This document shows, in pieces, positions 32,103 to 40,398 of a stretch of DNA of 64,000 nucleotides. Position numbers and translations under genes: made by a program. The first letter of the stretch is position 1. The number at the start of each line of letters is the position of its first letter. Below the pieces are notes generated by a model. That model did not search any database and had not been told where the DNA came from. It saw only the letters and a program-made list of their open reading frames with translations. The stretch is from Azoarcus sp. DN11. Lineage in GTDB: Bacteria; Pseudomonadota; Gammaproteobacteria; Burkholderiales; Rhodocyclaceae. Location: assembly GCF_003628555.1 (NCBI RefSeq), contig NZ_CP021731.1, positions 1,488,001-1,552,000 of the forward strand, written 5' to 3'.

Positions 32103-33665
32103 CTAGGAGTCTGCGCGGCAGAACTCCAGAGAGTGGGGTTTTAGCAGAAGGATCGGCGAAGCGAGAGGTGCGGGAAGAGACTGCGGCCGTGGTTGAATTG
32201 CTTCGCGACGGTGCTGCGCCCGTGCCGGACGGGAACGGGGACAGATTTGCGCCCCTTTTTCCCGTTATGCCGTCCTCAGTGTGCTCATCCTGCGCAGGTT
32301 CAGGGCCATACAGACGAGCTTCCACTCCGCTTTGACGCGCTCCAGGCCCCGCAGGCTGAACTGCCGGAATCCCAATACGTTCTTGATCCAGCCGTTGGGC
32401 GGTTCGGCGATCCATTTCCGTTTTCGGTAAGCCGTCTTGCCCGCCTCGCTATCGAGCTTGTCGGCCATCTGCGCGGTGTGCGGACTGCGTTCACGGTCGA
32501 AACCGAGTCGGCGCTTGCCTTCCCGGCCCAGCGCCACCACCAGTTCGGTCCCGCAGCCGTCGAGCTCCCGGAACGTCTGCTCCGAGCGGTAGCCGGTGTC
32601 GGCCAGCGCCTGGCGCGGGCGCTGCGCGAGGGTGTCGCGCACGACCTGCAACATCCCCGGCAGTAGCCCGGCGTCGCTGGCGTTGTTGGTCAGTTCGGCC
32701 GCCACGATGATGTGGGCGGTCTCGTCGACCGCCGTCTGGGCGTTGTAGCCCGGATCGAACCCGCCGCCGGCGCGCTTCATGATGCGGCTGTCTGGATCCG
32801 TGAAGTTCTCCTGTGCCTTGTCCTCGGGCACCCCGAAGTCGCGCTTGTAGCGCCCACCCTTCGGTTTGCCGTCACCGCCGCGCGGACGGCGGTCGTCATC
32901 GTCGCTGCGCCCGCGCGCCTGATCGGCCTCGCGCTGGCGCTGCTCGAGCCGCGCCCGGGCTTCGGCAATCGCCGTCAGCCGCGCCTCGCGCCGCGCGATC
33001 TCGGCCGGCACATCCAGCTCGGGCTCGTTCCTCTCGGCGTCGTCGGCGGCCTTGGCCCGATTGAGCAGCGCCTCGATCTGCCGTTTCAATTCGGCCTCCG
33101 CCTTCACCATGTGGCCGTAACTCATCGCCTTGTGGCGGCTGGCGTTCGCCTTGACCTTGGTGCCGTCGATGGCCACCGTCCCGAGCTTCACCAGCCCCAT
33201 CTCGCGAGCCAGTCGCACCACCTGCACGAACAACTCGCTCAGCTCCTTCAAGTGGACAGCGCGAAAGTCGCTGAGCGTGCGGTGGGCCGGGAAGTTGCCT
33301 GCCGCCAGCACCCGGAACGCCACATCCTCGTGCAGCTTGCGCGCGATCTTGCGCGAGCTGAACACGCCCGTGGCGTACGCATACAGCAGCACCTTGACCA
33401 TCATGGCCGGATGAAACGGCTGGTTGCGCGGTCCGCCCCCGGCATACCGGGTGTGGAACGCGCTCAGGTCCAATCCGTCGACCGCGTCGCTAATGAAGTA
33501 CGCCAGGTGGCCTTCGGGTAGCCACTCCTGCAGCGCCTGGGGCAGCAGCATCTGCTGCTGCGGGCAATAGGGCAGATAGCTCGTCATCTCGACAGTCTAC
33601 CGGCCCCGACACGCCAGGGAGGGCTTACCTCACCGACGCTTGGCTTCTGCCGCGCAGACTCCTAG
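32103..33665 (-). mobile_element. Complete IS1182-family insertion sequence with CTAG target duplication
   Basis: The element proper is 32107-33661 (1555 bp). Its 17-bp perfect terminal inverted repeats are GAGTCTGCGCGGCAGAA (32107-32123) and the complement at 33645-33661. CTAG flanks it at 32103-32106 and 33662-33665. Removing the element and one CTAG restores the tniQ reading frame, which fixes the borders to the base. It holds a single full-length transposase gene and may still be active. Confidence 0.92.
32265..33587 (-). CDS. IS1182-family transposase
   Basis: A 440-residue DDE transposase. The N-terminal DUF772 domain (PAMMVKVLLYAYATGVFSSR) is followed by a charged insert (about 165-250) rich in Glu and Arg, then the DDE_Tnp_1 core. 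Catalytic candidates are D in VAIDGTKVKANAS, D in ALADTGYRSEQ and E in WIAEPPNGWIKNVLGFRQ. The frame is intact and fills the IS, so the element looks functional. It lies antisense to nothing important but interrupts tniQ in the same orientation. Confidence 0.93.
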   Translation of the reverse strand: MTSYLPYCPQQQMLLPQALQEWLPEGHLAYFISDAVDGLDLSAFHTRYAGGGPRNQPFHPAMMVKVLLYAYATGVFSSRKIARKLHEDVAFRVLAAGNFPAHRTLSDFRAVHLKELSELFVQVVRLAREMGLVKLGTVAIDGTKVKANASRHKAMSYGHMVKAEAELKRQIEALLNRAKAADDAERNEPELDVPAEIARREARLTAIAEARARLEQRQREADQARGRSDDDDRRPRGGDGKPKGGRYKRDFGVPEDKAQENFTDPDSRIMKRAGGGFDPGYNAQTAVDETAHIIVAAELTNNASDAGLLPGMLQVVRDTLAQRPRQALADTGYRSEQTFRELDGCGTELVVALGREGKRRLGFDRERSPHTAQMADKLDSEAGKTAYRKRKWIAEPPNGWIKNVLGFRQFSLRGLERVKAEWKLVCMALNLRRMSTLRTA

Positions 33666-33922
33666 CCGCAGGTACGGTTCAACGTTGTTGGCTTTGTCCT
33701 CGGCCAGGCAGCACGGGCACCAACGGTCGGATTTCGGCGCCAAGCCCGGGACGCCCAACACGGGGCGCCAAGGGGCCAGGGTGTGACGGTCCAGTGATGC
33801 CATGCCCGTGAGTTCGGCCAGCCTGGCCGCCCATTGCTCGCTCTCCGGCGACATGCTCGAGAAGCTACGCTGATGCCAGACGATTGGTTTGCGGACCCAC
33901 TGGGCGCACAACCTTCCCGGTT

Positions 33923-34369
33923 CGTGTTACCCGCCAAGTTGTGGATGTACTCGGTGTGAATGCGTCCGAAGATGCGCTCCATGACCGAACCGTGGCGCGG
34001 ATTGCCGGCGGGACAGTAGCGGACGTGAATGCGCATCAGTTCGGCGAAGTGCTTGAAATCCTCGCTGCGGAAGTCCGCCCCATTGTCGACGACGATGAAC
34101 TGCGGCAAACGGCGGTGGCGACGGACGATGTCGCGCAGGAGCATCATGTTCGAGCGGTACGACGGCGGGTCGAACGAGAGATAGATGCCCACGATTCGCC
34201 GCGTGAATGCGTCGATGGCCAGCGACAGCCATGGCCGACCGAGCGACTTGCCGGTCTTCAGTGAGACCAGTTCGATATCGAGTTCCGTGTGGTCCATGTG
34301 AACGTACTGGAGTGCGCGCGACCCGTGGACTGGCGTATCGGCGTAGAGCACATTCACGAACTCGGCATT
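33923..34369 (-). pseudogene. tnsB: TnsB/Mu-like DDE transposase, internal fragment
   Basis: About 149 residues of an rve-type integrase core. The catalytic triad is present: D in YVHMDHTELD, D in FIVVDNGADF and E in GSVMERIFGRIHTEY. Family motifs RPWLSLAIDAFTRRIVGIYL and LSFDPPSYRSNMM confirm a Mu/TnsB-type enzyme. The N-terminal DNA-binding domains are missing: homology starts abruptly at about 34369, fused in frame to the tail of the next fragment. The C-terminus stops after IHNLAGNT near 33923 and runs out of frame into tniQ. So at least two deletions removed the flanking parts and any tnsC. Confidence 0.8.
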
Positions 34370-34817
34370 CTGGTAGCGCTGCGTTTCTGCCTGCTTTCTT
34401 CTCTCTTCGTCTTCTGCGAGAAGACGGGCGATGTGCGCGTGCGGATTCGCGAGCGACCGTGGGAGCGCTGCCTTCCCCGCCTGCTTCCTGGCCCGTTCGA
34501 AGACGACGTCCAAGGTTTCAGCGAATTCGGGGCGAGGGGGGAAGCTCGCTTATCGGTTCGTCGTAGTACCAGCCGGTGCGGCGACCGATTTCGACACTAC
34601 CGGACTCTCCGAGTCCCCGGCGGGGCAGAGGAATGCGGCGAACCGGCTTGCCAGCCGCGTGGGCCGCCCAGTAGCCGCGGGGTGGAACCGGTACGCGGGC
34701 AGCTGCACAGGCTTTTCCGAGCGCAACGTCCGACAATCCGAATTCCTTGGCCAGGACGGTTTTTGGCTTACGCCATACCAGTTCGTACAGGTCTTCGCGT
34801 GTCAGCGTTTGCGACAT
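34370..34817 (-). pseudogene. Conserved hypothetical protein, frameshifted and truncated
   Basis: The frame opens at MSQTLTREDLYELVWRKPKT with a good Shine-Dalgarno (GAGGAG). The first 99 residues (SDVALGKACAAARVPVPPRG, YWAAHAAGKPVRR) look like an HTH-containing protein of unknown function often met in mobile regions. The frame then stops, but the next frame continues the same protein style (FAETLDVVFERARKQAGK, RLLAEDEERRKQAE). The shift coincides with a six-base G/C run at 34535-34540, so a slippage indel is likely. It is cut off at about 34370 where tnsB sequence begins. Confidence 0.6.
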
Positions 34818-35230
34818 GGGACGTGCTCCTCACGGTCGTAGGCGTAATGGTCTAACTTGCCGACCACTGCGACTAGGGTGAGGGCCATGTCCCGTACTCG
34901 CCGTTGTGCGTTTCACGGAGCATTGAGAGTCAGGGGGGCGGCTGAAGACGGGCTCGAGGAGCCGCATCGGGCGCGGCGACCGCACCGACTGTGCCGACAT
35001 GAGCTGGCGGGCGCCTCCGAACGGCTTCCCCGGTCGTCTTCGAGCCTGAAAAGAAAAAAGCCCGAGCAACGGGGCCCGGGCTTAAATCCACACCAAGGAG
35101 GAGGGTGGAGGAGACGGGTGAACGATACGCCTACGTATTGATGCGATGCAACAAATAATTTTTATCGCCCCATTGCAGAGGCTTCGGTCGCCTCCGTTGC
35201 CCTTCGGGTCACCAACGTCGGCTGCGCGCA
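34818..35230. other. Non-coding stretch inside the transposon
   Basis: About 410 bp without a supportable gene. It contains the ribosome-binding region of the fragment above and one intrinsic terminator at 35053-35083. Short open frames here lack start signals and family character. Confidence 0.5.
35053..35083 (-). terminator. Intrinsic terminator, minus strand
   Basis: AAGCCCG and CGGGCTT form a 7-bp stem, followed on the minus strand by TTTTTT-rich sequence. It lies about 150 bp past the stop of the gene ending at 35231 and is its likely terminator. Confidence 0.6.
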
Positions 35231-35905
35231 TCAACCCACGTGCGTCCCACGCGTGCTCGCAGCCGTTGAATGGACAATGGGCAACACGTCGGCGAAATGC
35301 TCGTGCATCTTCCTCACCGGCTGCATGTTTTCAGCAACTCCTGTCAGGATGGACTGCAGCTGCGCGGTCAGTGCGACGACCGCGTTGGAATTGCGGATGA
35401 CGTCGTAAATGAGCTGCGGCGGGTAACCCGTCATGGTGCGGGACAGCGGATGCAGACCGCCGTGCGCATAGCTGTTCATCGCCTTCCACGTGACTTCCTT
35501 GTACTCGCGCAGTTGCGCGACGATGGGCGCGGGCGCGTCGGGGTGGGCTTCTAACTCCTTGAGCATATCGGCCAATCCCAGCCCCTCATTGGCGCGCTTG
35601 GCGGTTTCCATCGTGAGGGGCTCGGAAAGCTTGGCGACCCAGTTGTCGCTGGCCGCGTGGAGGAGCCAGACGCCTCGAACCAAGCTCTCGAACTGCGGGC
35701 GGGTGAGCGCAATCGCTGATGAGAACAGCCCTTGGTCGACCAGCATCAAGATACTGAGTGCGTGTTCCAGCGAAAGCAGGCCGGACTGGAATGCTGCCAC
35801 GAAGCGCTGGTCCGGCGCGGGCAACAGCGACTGTACATGGCGCTGCACCTCCGTGTGGTACTGGGCGGTTCGGTCGAGGAGTCGATGAAGGTTTTCGTCG
35901 GTCAT
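35231..35905 (-). CDS. DUF5677/DUF6988-like helical protein, cargo
   Basis: About 224 residues, mostly helical and soluble. Recognisable blocks are LEHALSILMLVDQGLFSSAI, ALTRPQFESLVRGVWLL and WKAMNSYAHGGLHPLSR, the pattern of the DUF5677 type with conserved Arg, Glu and the S-x-x-x-H-G segment. Function is unknown; relatives occur in defence islands and other accessory regions. It is divergent from the DUF429 gene with about 100 bp between. The start MTDENLHR lacks a Shine-Dalgarno; MPSVFPHF at 35941 is an alternative. Family naming is from memory of sequence style and not certain. Confidence 0.6.
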   Translation of the reverse strand: MTDENLHRLLDRTAQYHTEVQRHVQSLLPAPDQRFVAAFQSGLLSLEHALSILMLVDQGLFSSAIALTRPQFESLVRGVWLLHAASDNWVAKLSEPLTMETAKRANEGLGLADMLKELEAHPDAPAPIVAQLREYKEVTWKAMNSYAHGGLHPLSRTMTGYPPQLIYDVIRNSNAVVALTAQLQSILTGVAENMQPVRKMHEHFADVLPIVHSTAASTRGTHVG

Positions 35906-36005
35906 ATAGAGGTGAGGGAAATGCGGGAAGACAGATGGCATACTAGCGGAACGGCCGGCGACCATGTCTCCGCGATGCGTGATGGTGTGTGAGGGAAAAG
36001 ATTGA

Positions 36006-36644
36006 ATGGTTTTCGATAGTCCGCTCACCGTGGCCGGCATCGACATCGGCGGGACCAAGAAGGGCTGTCACCTCGTCGTCCTGCACGGCAACGACATCGT
36101 CTGCAGCATCCGTAGCGGCGACCCTGACCATCTGGCGCGAACGTGCCAGGAGCTTGGTGCGGTAGCGGTCGGCATCGATTCGCCCTGCCAATGGGGGCAA
36201 CCGCAATCGGGCCGGCGGGCGGAAAAGATGCTCGCCAAGGAGCGGATATTTTCCTTCGCGACGCCGACGCGGGAGCGCGCTGAGGCGAACACGTCTGGGT
36301 TCTATGGCTGGATGTTCTGCGGTGAGCGCGTCTATCAGGCCCTGGCTGCCACCCACCCGCTGTTGAGTGACGTGGGCTACGCCGGCGGGAAGGTCTGCTT
36401 CGAGACGTTCCCGCATGCCATCACCTGCGCGATGCTTGGCACCGCCGAGGCCTCGGCGAAACGCAAGCGCGTGCAGCGCCGACAGCTGCTGAGGGATGCG
36501 GGCATTGACCCGACACCATTGAAATCCATTGATGCAGTGGATGCGGCCCTGTGCGCGCTGACCGCCACATATGTGATTGCCGGTCGGAGCGAGGCATACG
36601 GGGATACCGAGGGCGGCTACATTTTCGTTCCCGCCTCGCTGTAG
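36006..36644 (+). CDS. DUF429 family protein (RNase H-like fold), cargo
   Basis: A 212-residue protein. It begins VAGIDIGGTKKGCHLVVLHG, an actin/RNase H-like first strand with Asp, has AVGIDSPCQWGQ with a second Asp, and DAVDAALCALTATYVI with a third near the C-terminus. This matches DUF429, predicted nuclease-like proteins of unknown role. The three acidic residues suggest metal binding. It faces away from the DUF5677-like gene and is followed, 110 bp later, by a toxin-antitoxin pair. Confidence 0.7.
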   Translation: MVFDSPLTVAGIDIGGTKKGCHLVVLHGNDIVCSIRSGDPDHLARTCQELGAVAVGIDSPCQWGQPQSGRRAEKMLAKERIFSFATPTRERAEANTSGFYGWMFCGERVYQALAATHPLLSDVGYAGGKVCFETFPHAITCAMLGTAEASAKRKRVQRRQLLRDAGIDPTPLKSIDAVDAALCALTATYVIAGRSEAYGDTEGGYIFVPASL

Positions 36645-36694
36645 GCCATTTGATTCTTGCAGGGCCTTGACCGGACAGTGGAGCCGGCGATAGT

Positions 36695-36739
36695 GATTGC
36701 AATGATTGCGGTCCGCGCTAAAATGCAAGCATTGCAATC
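36695..36739 (+). promoter_or_regulatory. Inverted-repeat operator of the FitA/VapC pair
   Basis: GATTGCAAT (36695-36703) and its exact complement ATTGCAATC (36731-36739) flank a TAAAAT -10-like box (36719-36724), 15 bp before the antitoxin ATG. Paired sites over the promoter are typical for binding of a VapB/FitA complex in autoregulation. Confidence 0.6.
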
Positions 36740-36753
36740 GTCAGGAGGGCGCC

Positions 36754-36966
36754 ATGGCGACCAATCTTGTTGTGCGCAACGTCGAGCCCGAGGTCGCGCA
36801 GGCCTTGAAGGAGGCGGCGGCTCGGCACGGGCGTAGTGCTGAAGCGGAGCACCGCGAAATTTTGCGGGTGGCCCTTTCGCGACCGCCTCGCCGAACCTTC
36901 AAGGACGTGCTTGCGATCATGCCCGACGTGGGTACCGACGAAGACTTCAACTTCAGGCAGGGCTGA
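36754..36966 (+). CDS. FitA-like ribbon-helix-helix antitoxin
   Basis: A 70-residue protein. The ribbon-helix-helix domain is MATNLVVRNVEPEVAQALKE with AARHGRSAEAEHREILRVAL, the FitA signature (Arc-type DNA binding with the RSAEAE motif). The C-terminal tail (FKDVLAIMPDVGTDEDFNFR) would wrap around the toxin. It represses its own promoter and neutralises the PIN toxin. The stop overlaps the toxin start (TGATG). A start 48 bp upstream is possible but lies inside the operator. Confidence 0.9.
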   Translation: MATNLVVRNVEPEVAQALKEAAARHGRSAEAEHREILRVALSRPPRRTFKDVLAIMPDVGTDEDFNFRQG

Positions 36967-37394
36967 TGTACCTGCTCGACACCAACATCATCAGCGAGCT
37001 GCGCAAAGGCGGGCGCGCCAATCCCGGCGTTACCGCCTTTTTTGCGACTCTGGCAGCGGAAGACATCTATCTATCGGTGCAGACCGTCGGCGAGATTCGT
37101 CGCGGCGTCGAGACCATCCGTAAACGAGGTGACCGCGAGCAGGCGAATCGCCTCGAGGCCTGGCTGGACCTGGTGATTGCCGACTACTCGGACCGGATAC
37201 TGGGCTTCGACCTCGACTGCGCGCAGGTATGGGGAAAGCTCATGTCGCCGAGTCCCCAGCATCCCGTCGACAAGCAGATTGCTGCCATTGCGCTCATCTA
37301 CGACCTGACGGTGGTCACGCGTAACACGGAAGATTTCGAGTCCACCGGAGTGCGGAACATCAATCCCTTCAGCTCGCCTCAGCCGATAACCTGA
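36966..37394 (+). CDS. VapC/FitB-type PIN-domain ribonuclease toxin
   Basis: A 142-residue PIN domain. Acidic active-site residues are visible: D in MYLLDTNIISELRK, E in QTVGEIRRGVE and D in HPVDKQIAAIALIYDLTVVT, then the late TRNTEDFE motif. VapC toxins cleave RNA, often tRNA. The gene is translationally coupled to the antitoxin. The pair may stabilise the transposon. Confidence 0.92.
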   Translation: MYLLDTNIISELRKGGRANPGVTAFFATLAAEDIYLSVQTVGEIRRGVETIRKRGDREQANRLEAWLDLVIADYSDRILGFDLDCAQVWGKLMSPSPQHPVDKQIAAIALIYDLTVVTRNTEDFESTGVRNINPFSSPQPIT

Positions 37395-37524
37395 CAGGTG
37401 GTGACGCACGCTCACCAGTATCCGGGGCGTTTCTGTTCCGGCGCGTCGAGCGGTCGCCGGAGGTATTGGAGAGGTTTGCGGACCCGGCTGTCGTCGCGCC
37501 CGCCCGTGCATCGGGGCAGTTCCG

Positions 37525-38388
37525 TTAGCCAAGAGCATCTAGGTGCGGCAGAAACACCTCGAAAAACACGTCGCAGGCCTGCCGAGGAGAGTAGGTAATT
37601 CCACTTGGCAGGAATCCCTCCATGTCGGTCAGGAACTTCCGCGACGACATCCGCCGCTCCAGTTCGCTCCGCACCTTCGTGGAATCCAAGGTGCTTCCCT
37701 CCTGCGCCATGTAGAAGCGGAAAGCCTCCCCAACGCGGGCAGGATTCACCCGAACATCGGCGCCCGCCGCTTGCGATGCGTCCCAAGCTCGCCACAGGTC
37801 GAAGAGGTCCCGCCCGTGTTCGCGCTGCAGGAGCGCACGCAGCTTTGTGCCCAGCATTTCGTCCAAGTCATAGGACAAGACCTCGACCTTGCGGACGCCG
37901 CCGGCGCCCGTGGGCACCTCGATTTGAATCGGCACAAGGGGGAACAGGCTCTTGCGCTCGTTGATGTTCACCTCGACCTTCAGCTTGGCCATCGCCCCTT
38001 CCTTGCTGTGCGGGTCGTAGATGTAGGTGCTGCGTATGAGCTTGGATTTGGCTGCCAGGTTTCTGACGGCGAGCGTCACCGTGGCGATGACGGACTCGTT
38101 CGGCTTGCCAAGCAGCGGGTGCAGTACGCGCGTGAGCGCTTGCTTGATGTGTCCGGCTGGCCGGTCGCCTACCAGGACCAAATCGATGTCCTCGGAGTAG
38201 CGGCTGGCCGGCGCCAAGTGCGCCTTGTGCAGTACGGTGCCACCGCGCATCGCGAGCTGGCTCTTCAGGAAAGGGTCTTCGAAAATGGCTGCGACCGCCA
38301 GGCAGAGCAGGTAGTCCTGCTCGACCATCAGGTCGTTCAGCCACGGGGCGCAGCTGCGCCAGACGTTTATTTCGCGCGCGGATATCAT
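37525..38388 (-). CDS. AbiEii-type nucleotidyltransferase toxin
   Basis: A 287-residue DUF1814/AbiEii protein. The nucleotidyltransferase motif is MRGGTVLHKAH followed by YSEDIDLVLV (G-G-T and D-x-D). The later motifs KLKVEVNINE and EMLGTKLRALLQREHGRDLF, including the catalytic Lys and D in RDLFDL, match the family. AbiEii toxins modify tRNA 3' ends or otherwise stop growth on phage infection. It overlaps the antitoxin gene by 4 bp. Confidence 0.92.
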   Translation of the reverse strand: MISAREINVWRSCAPWLNDLMVEQDYLLCLAVAAIFEDPFLKSQLAMRGGTVLHKAHLAPASRYSEDIDLVLVGDRPAGHIKQALTRVLHPLLGKPNESVIATVTLAVRNLAAKSKLIRSTYIYDPHSKEGAMAKLKVEVNINERKSLFPLVPIQIEVPTGAGGVRKVEVLSYDLDEMLGTKLRALLQREHGRDLFDLWRAWDASQAAGADVRVNPARVGEAFRFYMAQEGSTLDSTKVRSELERRMSSRKFLTDMEGFLPSGITYSPRQACDVFFEVFLPHLDALG

Positions 38389-39224
38389 CGAATCTCATCT
38401 AAGAACAACAGGCGGCCGGGGGCATACAAGACGCCCCAATCCTTATTCAACTCCAAAGCACAGTCGTCCGGTGCCTGCAGCTCGAGTGGCACCGACACCG
38501 TTCGACGGGGGGCCATCCACTTCCGAATTCGTCTGGCCGGCCCGACGTGTCCGAGCGCCTCCAGCAGAAAGCCCAGCCGTTGCGCCGTCGATGTGTGGTC
38601 AAGGCCGTCCAGCGCCCTGGTCATCTCGTCCGCATTCAGGTCCTTCGCAAAGTCGTTCGACACCCTGGCCACTGCTTCAACGCCGCCGATGGAAACCTGC
38701 GCACGAAGCAGGTCCAGCAGCGTCGCCTCCCGCGTGCTGACACGCCACGGCGCCACGTCGCCGCGCACCACGACTGTCGGGGTCTCATCCAGGCGCGCTT
38801 TTACGGTGAAGTCGAGGCGATGCACCCCTACGGCGGCGCTCCTTCGCGCCCGGCTCACCATCACCTGGGTGGTCTGCAGTGCGTAATGGGCAGACCCCCA
38901 GTAACGCGCTGCGGAAAGTAGCCCGACGTAGTAGCGCGGTTCCAACCGCTTCATGTAGTCGTCCAACCACCAAGTCACGGGCGGCGCCCCGTAGTGCTCG
39001 TATTCGGGCGGCACGATGACCCAACCCGAGGTCCGTTTCGCGGCCGCGACGATGCGCTTCTTCCGACTGAGCCGGGACAGCACGCCGGTGACCGCGAGGT
39101 CGGTAGGAGCCATGCCGAGAAGCGCTGCGAATTCCGCTTGCTCGAAGTGGTAGCGGTGCTGGGCCTGGATATGCCGAAGTGCTTCGTCAGGAGACATTGC
39201 TTTCGAAGACGTCGCAATAGTCAA
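38385..39224 (-). CDS. AbiEi-type antitoxin/transcriptional repressor
   Basis: A 279-residue protein with an N-terminal winged helix (about 10-70) and a C-terminal AbiEi domain (PRYYVGLLSAARYWGSAHYA, VSTREATLLDLL). The antitoxin binds its promoter and opposes AbiEii. An in-frame ATG at 39197 is an alternative start. Together with the toxin gene it forms a type IV-like phage-exclusion system. Confidence 0.88.
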   Translation of the reverse strand: MTIATSSKAMSPDEALRHIQAQHRYHFEQAEFAALLGMAPTDLAVTGVLSRLSRKKRIVAAAKRTSGWVIVPPEYEHYGAPPVTWWLDDYMKRLEPRYYVGLLSAARYWGSAHYALQTTQVMVSRARRSAAVGVHRLDFTVKARLDETPTVVVRGDVAPWRVSTREATLLDLLRAQVSIGGVEAVARVSNDFAKDLNADEMTRALDGLDHTSTAQRLGFLLEALGHVGPARRIRKWMAPRRTVSVPLELQAPDDCALELNKDWGVLYAPGRLLFLDEIR

Positions 39225-39236
39225 AATATTTTGCGA

Positions 39237-39265
39237 ATAGTAATGTTCGGTGTTTATATTTGCAA
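39237..39265 (-). promoter_or_regulatory. Promoter of the AbiE pair
   Basis: On the minus strand TTGCAA (39260-39265), 17 bp, TACTAT (39237-39242), 13 bp before the annotated start. The surrounding 39210-39275 is unusually AT-rich and has two similar half-sites, ACTATTCGC and ACTATTGCG, that could bind the AbiEi protein. Confidence 0.5.
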
Positions 39266-39316
39266 AGAATTTTGCAGCTCGGCATCGGGCCGTCTACCCT
39301 TGGCATTCGGGACGTA

Positions 39317-39823
39317 TCAGTAGGCACCGTGACCGAGGTCGGCTGCGGCACGGAGAATCCGCAGCACGTCAGCGGCACGGTCCGCACGTATCTCTTCGAG
39401 GGGGACGCGTCCGGTGAGCAATGGTTCTGAATACGTCAGGAAGTCACGCGCTGCCCACATCCTGTTCTTCCCGAAGGCCATGAGAATGTTGGGTAAGACT
39501 TGCATGACGGCCGGTTCGAACTGCCACGCGGGGTAACGAACCCCCGGCATCACGCTGCGCGCGGACAGCGCCAGTAACTGACCGCCAGAGCGCATGCGAC
39601 GAAGGGTTCGCGCCGGGATTCCGGAAACCGTGGCCGCTTCCCTGGCTGACAACATGTCGGCGGCTCGAAGTTGCGCTCGTTGTTGTCGTCGGCCGCGAGC
39701 CAGTGGCGTGCGCTCAAGCCGCTCCGAAGTCAGGTCGTCCAGGGATTCCTCACCGAGGTGGGGCCGGTCATTGCCCTGCATGTGGGTCTCGTTCTCGTTC
39801 GGGTTGGCTACCGGTGCAGCCAC
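39317..39823 (-). CDS. ParS/MbcA/Xre-like antitoxin-type protein
   Basis: A 168-residue protein. The N-terminal 45 residues are disordered and charged. A helix-turn-helix-like block follows (MLSAREAATVSGIPARTLRR). The C-terminal ~60 residues (AARDFLTYSEPLLTGRVPLE then ADRAADVLRILRAAADLG) match the toxin-binding domain of Xre/MbcA/ParS antitoxins, whose usual partner is a RES toxin. Here the partner gene, overlapping by 16 bp upstream, encodes a HAD-type protein instead. A role as antitoxin or regulator is inferred from domain type and pairing. Confidence 0.65.
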   Translation of the reverse strand: MAAPVANPNENETHMQGNDRPHLGEESLDDLTSERLERTPLARGRRQQRAQLRAADMLSAREAATVSGIPARTLRRMRSGGQLLALSARSVMPGVRYPAWQFEPAVMQVLPNILMAFGKNRMWAARDFLTYSEPLLTGRVPLEEIRADRAADVLRILRAAADLGHGAY

Positions 39824-40323
39824 TCGAGCTTCTCGCGCAGGTCCGCTTGCGCCGCGCTCGTGCCAAGCCCGAGAAGTGGGTCCGTGAGGACAAGGTTGGC
39901 GCGGTGCTCGTCTGCCCAGCCCGCGCCATTGTCATCGACGGCGAGCCAGCGAGTATGGCGATGTCGCTGGACGGTATGTCGAATCTGTTCGTAACGGGTC
40001 AGGTTGTCCCATCGTCGTGGAGCCGTTTCGTACCACGTGGCCCCGACGACACGGCGCCGCAGGGATTCGGGCAGGTGCGAACGGGCGGCGTCGAAACCAA
40101 GCACCCGCGCCCATGAGGTCGAGAGGACAACCTGCAGCGCCGGGTACGGCGTGAGGAGGTCCTCCAGGACATCGGTCCATTCGAAGAGCCGGAAGCCGTC
40201 AGTGCGCAGAACGATTCGCTCACCCTTGCGGTACACGGCGTCCGGATGAAGCACGCCGTCGTAGTCGAGGAAGAGGGTCGGGCGCTGCGGTTCTCGCTGC
40301 CGAATTCCCCCACTGCTTGCCAT
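39808..40323 (-). CDS. HAD-superfamily phosphatase-like protein (RNA-repair HAD type)
   Basis: A 171-residue HAD-fold protein. Motif I is LFLDYDGVLHPDA with both aspartates, motif II is the Thr/Ser in VVLSTSWARV, and a C-terminal acidic motif (WLAVDDNGAGW) supplies the metal ligand. It resembles the short HAD domain described in bacterial RNA-repair proteins. It is the first gene of a two-gene operon with a ParS/MbcA-like gene and has its own promoter. If it acts on RNA or nucleotide phosphates it could be a toxin or an immune effector; this is inference. Confidence 0.7.
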   Translation of the reverse strand: MASSGGIRQREPQRPTLFLDYDGVLHPDAVYRKGERIVLRTDGFRLFEWTDVLEDLLTPYPALQVVLSTSWARVLGFDAARSHLPESLRRRVVGATWYETAPRRWDNLTRYEQIRHTVQRHRHTRWLAVDDNGAGWADEHRANLVLTDPLLGLGTSAAQADLREKLEWLHR

Positions 40324-40398
40324 TCTCTGTTCCCCTCCTCAACCATCTCGGACCGAGTGTGCGCGCGCGGAGGCAAGGAGGGTATGCGGGATTATCCT

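Larger units (their letters stand above)
31228..33911 (-). pseudogene. tniQ: TniQ/TnsD-like target-selection protein, 5'-truncated and split by an IS
   Basis: Two exon-like halves flank the IS at 32107-33661. The upstream half (33662-33911) reads ...DRHTLAPWRPVLGVPG and RWCPCCLAED; the downstream half (31228-32102) reads AWDVAPVTACLRHKVQLV, TTCPRCHRSN and GYCTSCGG, the zinc-binding CxxC pattern of TniQ. Joined at the CTAG duplication the frame is continuous: VEPYLR-LAWDVAP. A C-terminal helix-turn-helix-like region (RYGFSKSGISHWLNKGG) could recognise the tRNA target. The first ~100 residues of a normal TniQ are missing, lost at a deletion joint with the tnsB fragment near 33920. In Tn7 relatives this protein chooses the insertion site. 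Confidence 0.8.

Noticed and set aside
34855..35141. A 94-codon plus-strand frame in the transposon
   Set aside because: Arg-rich, no motif, and it covers an intrinsic terminator.
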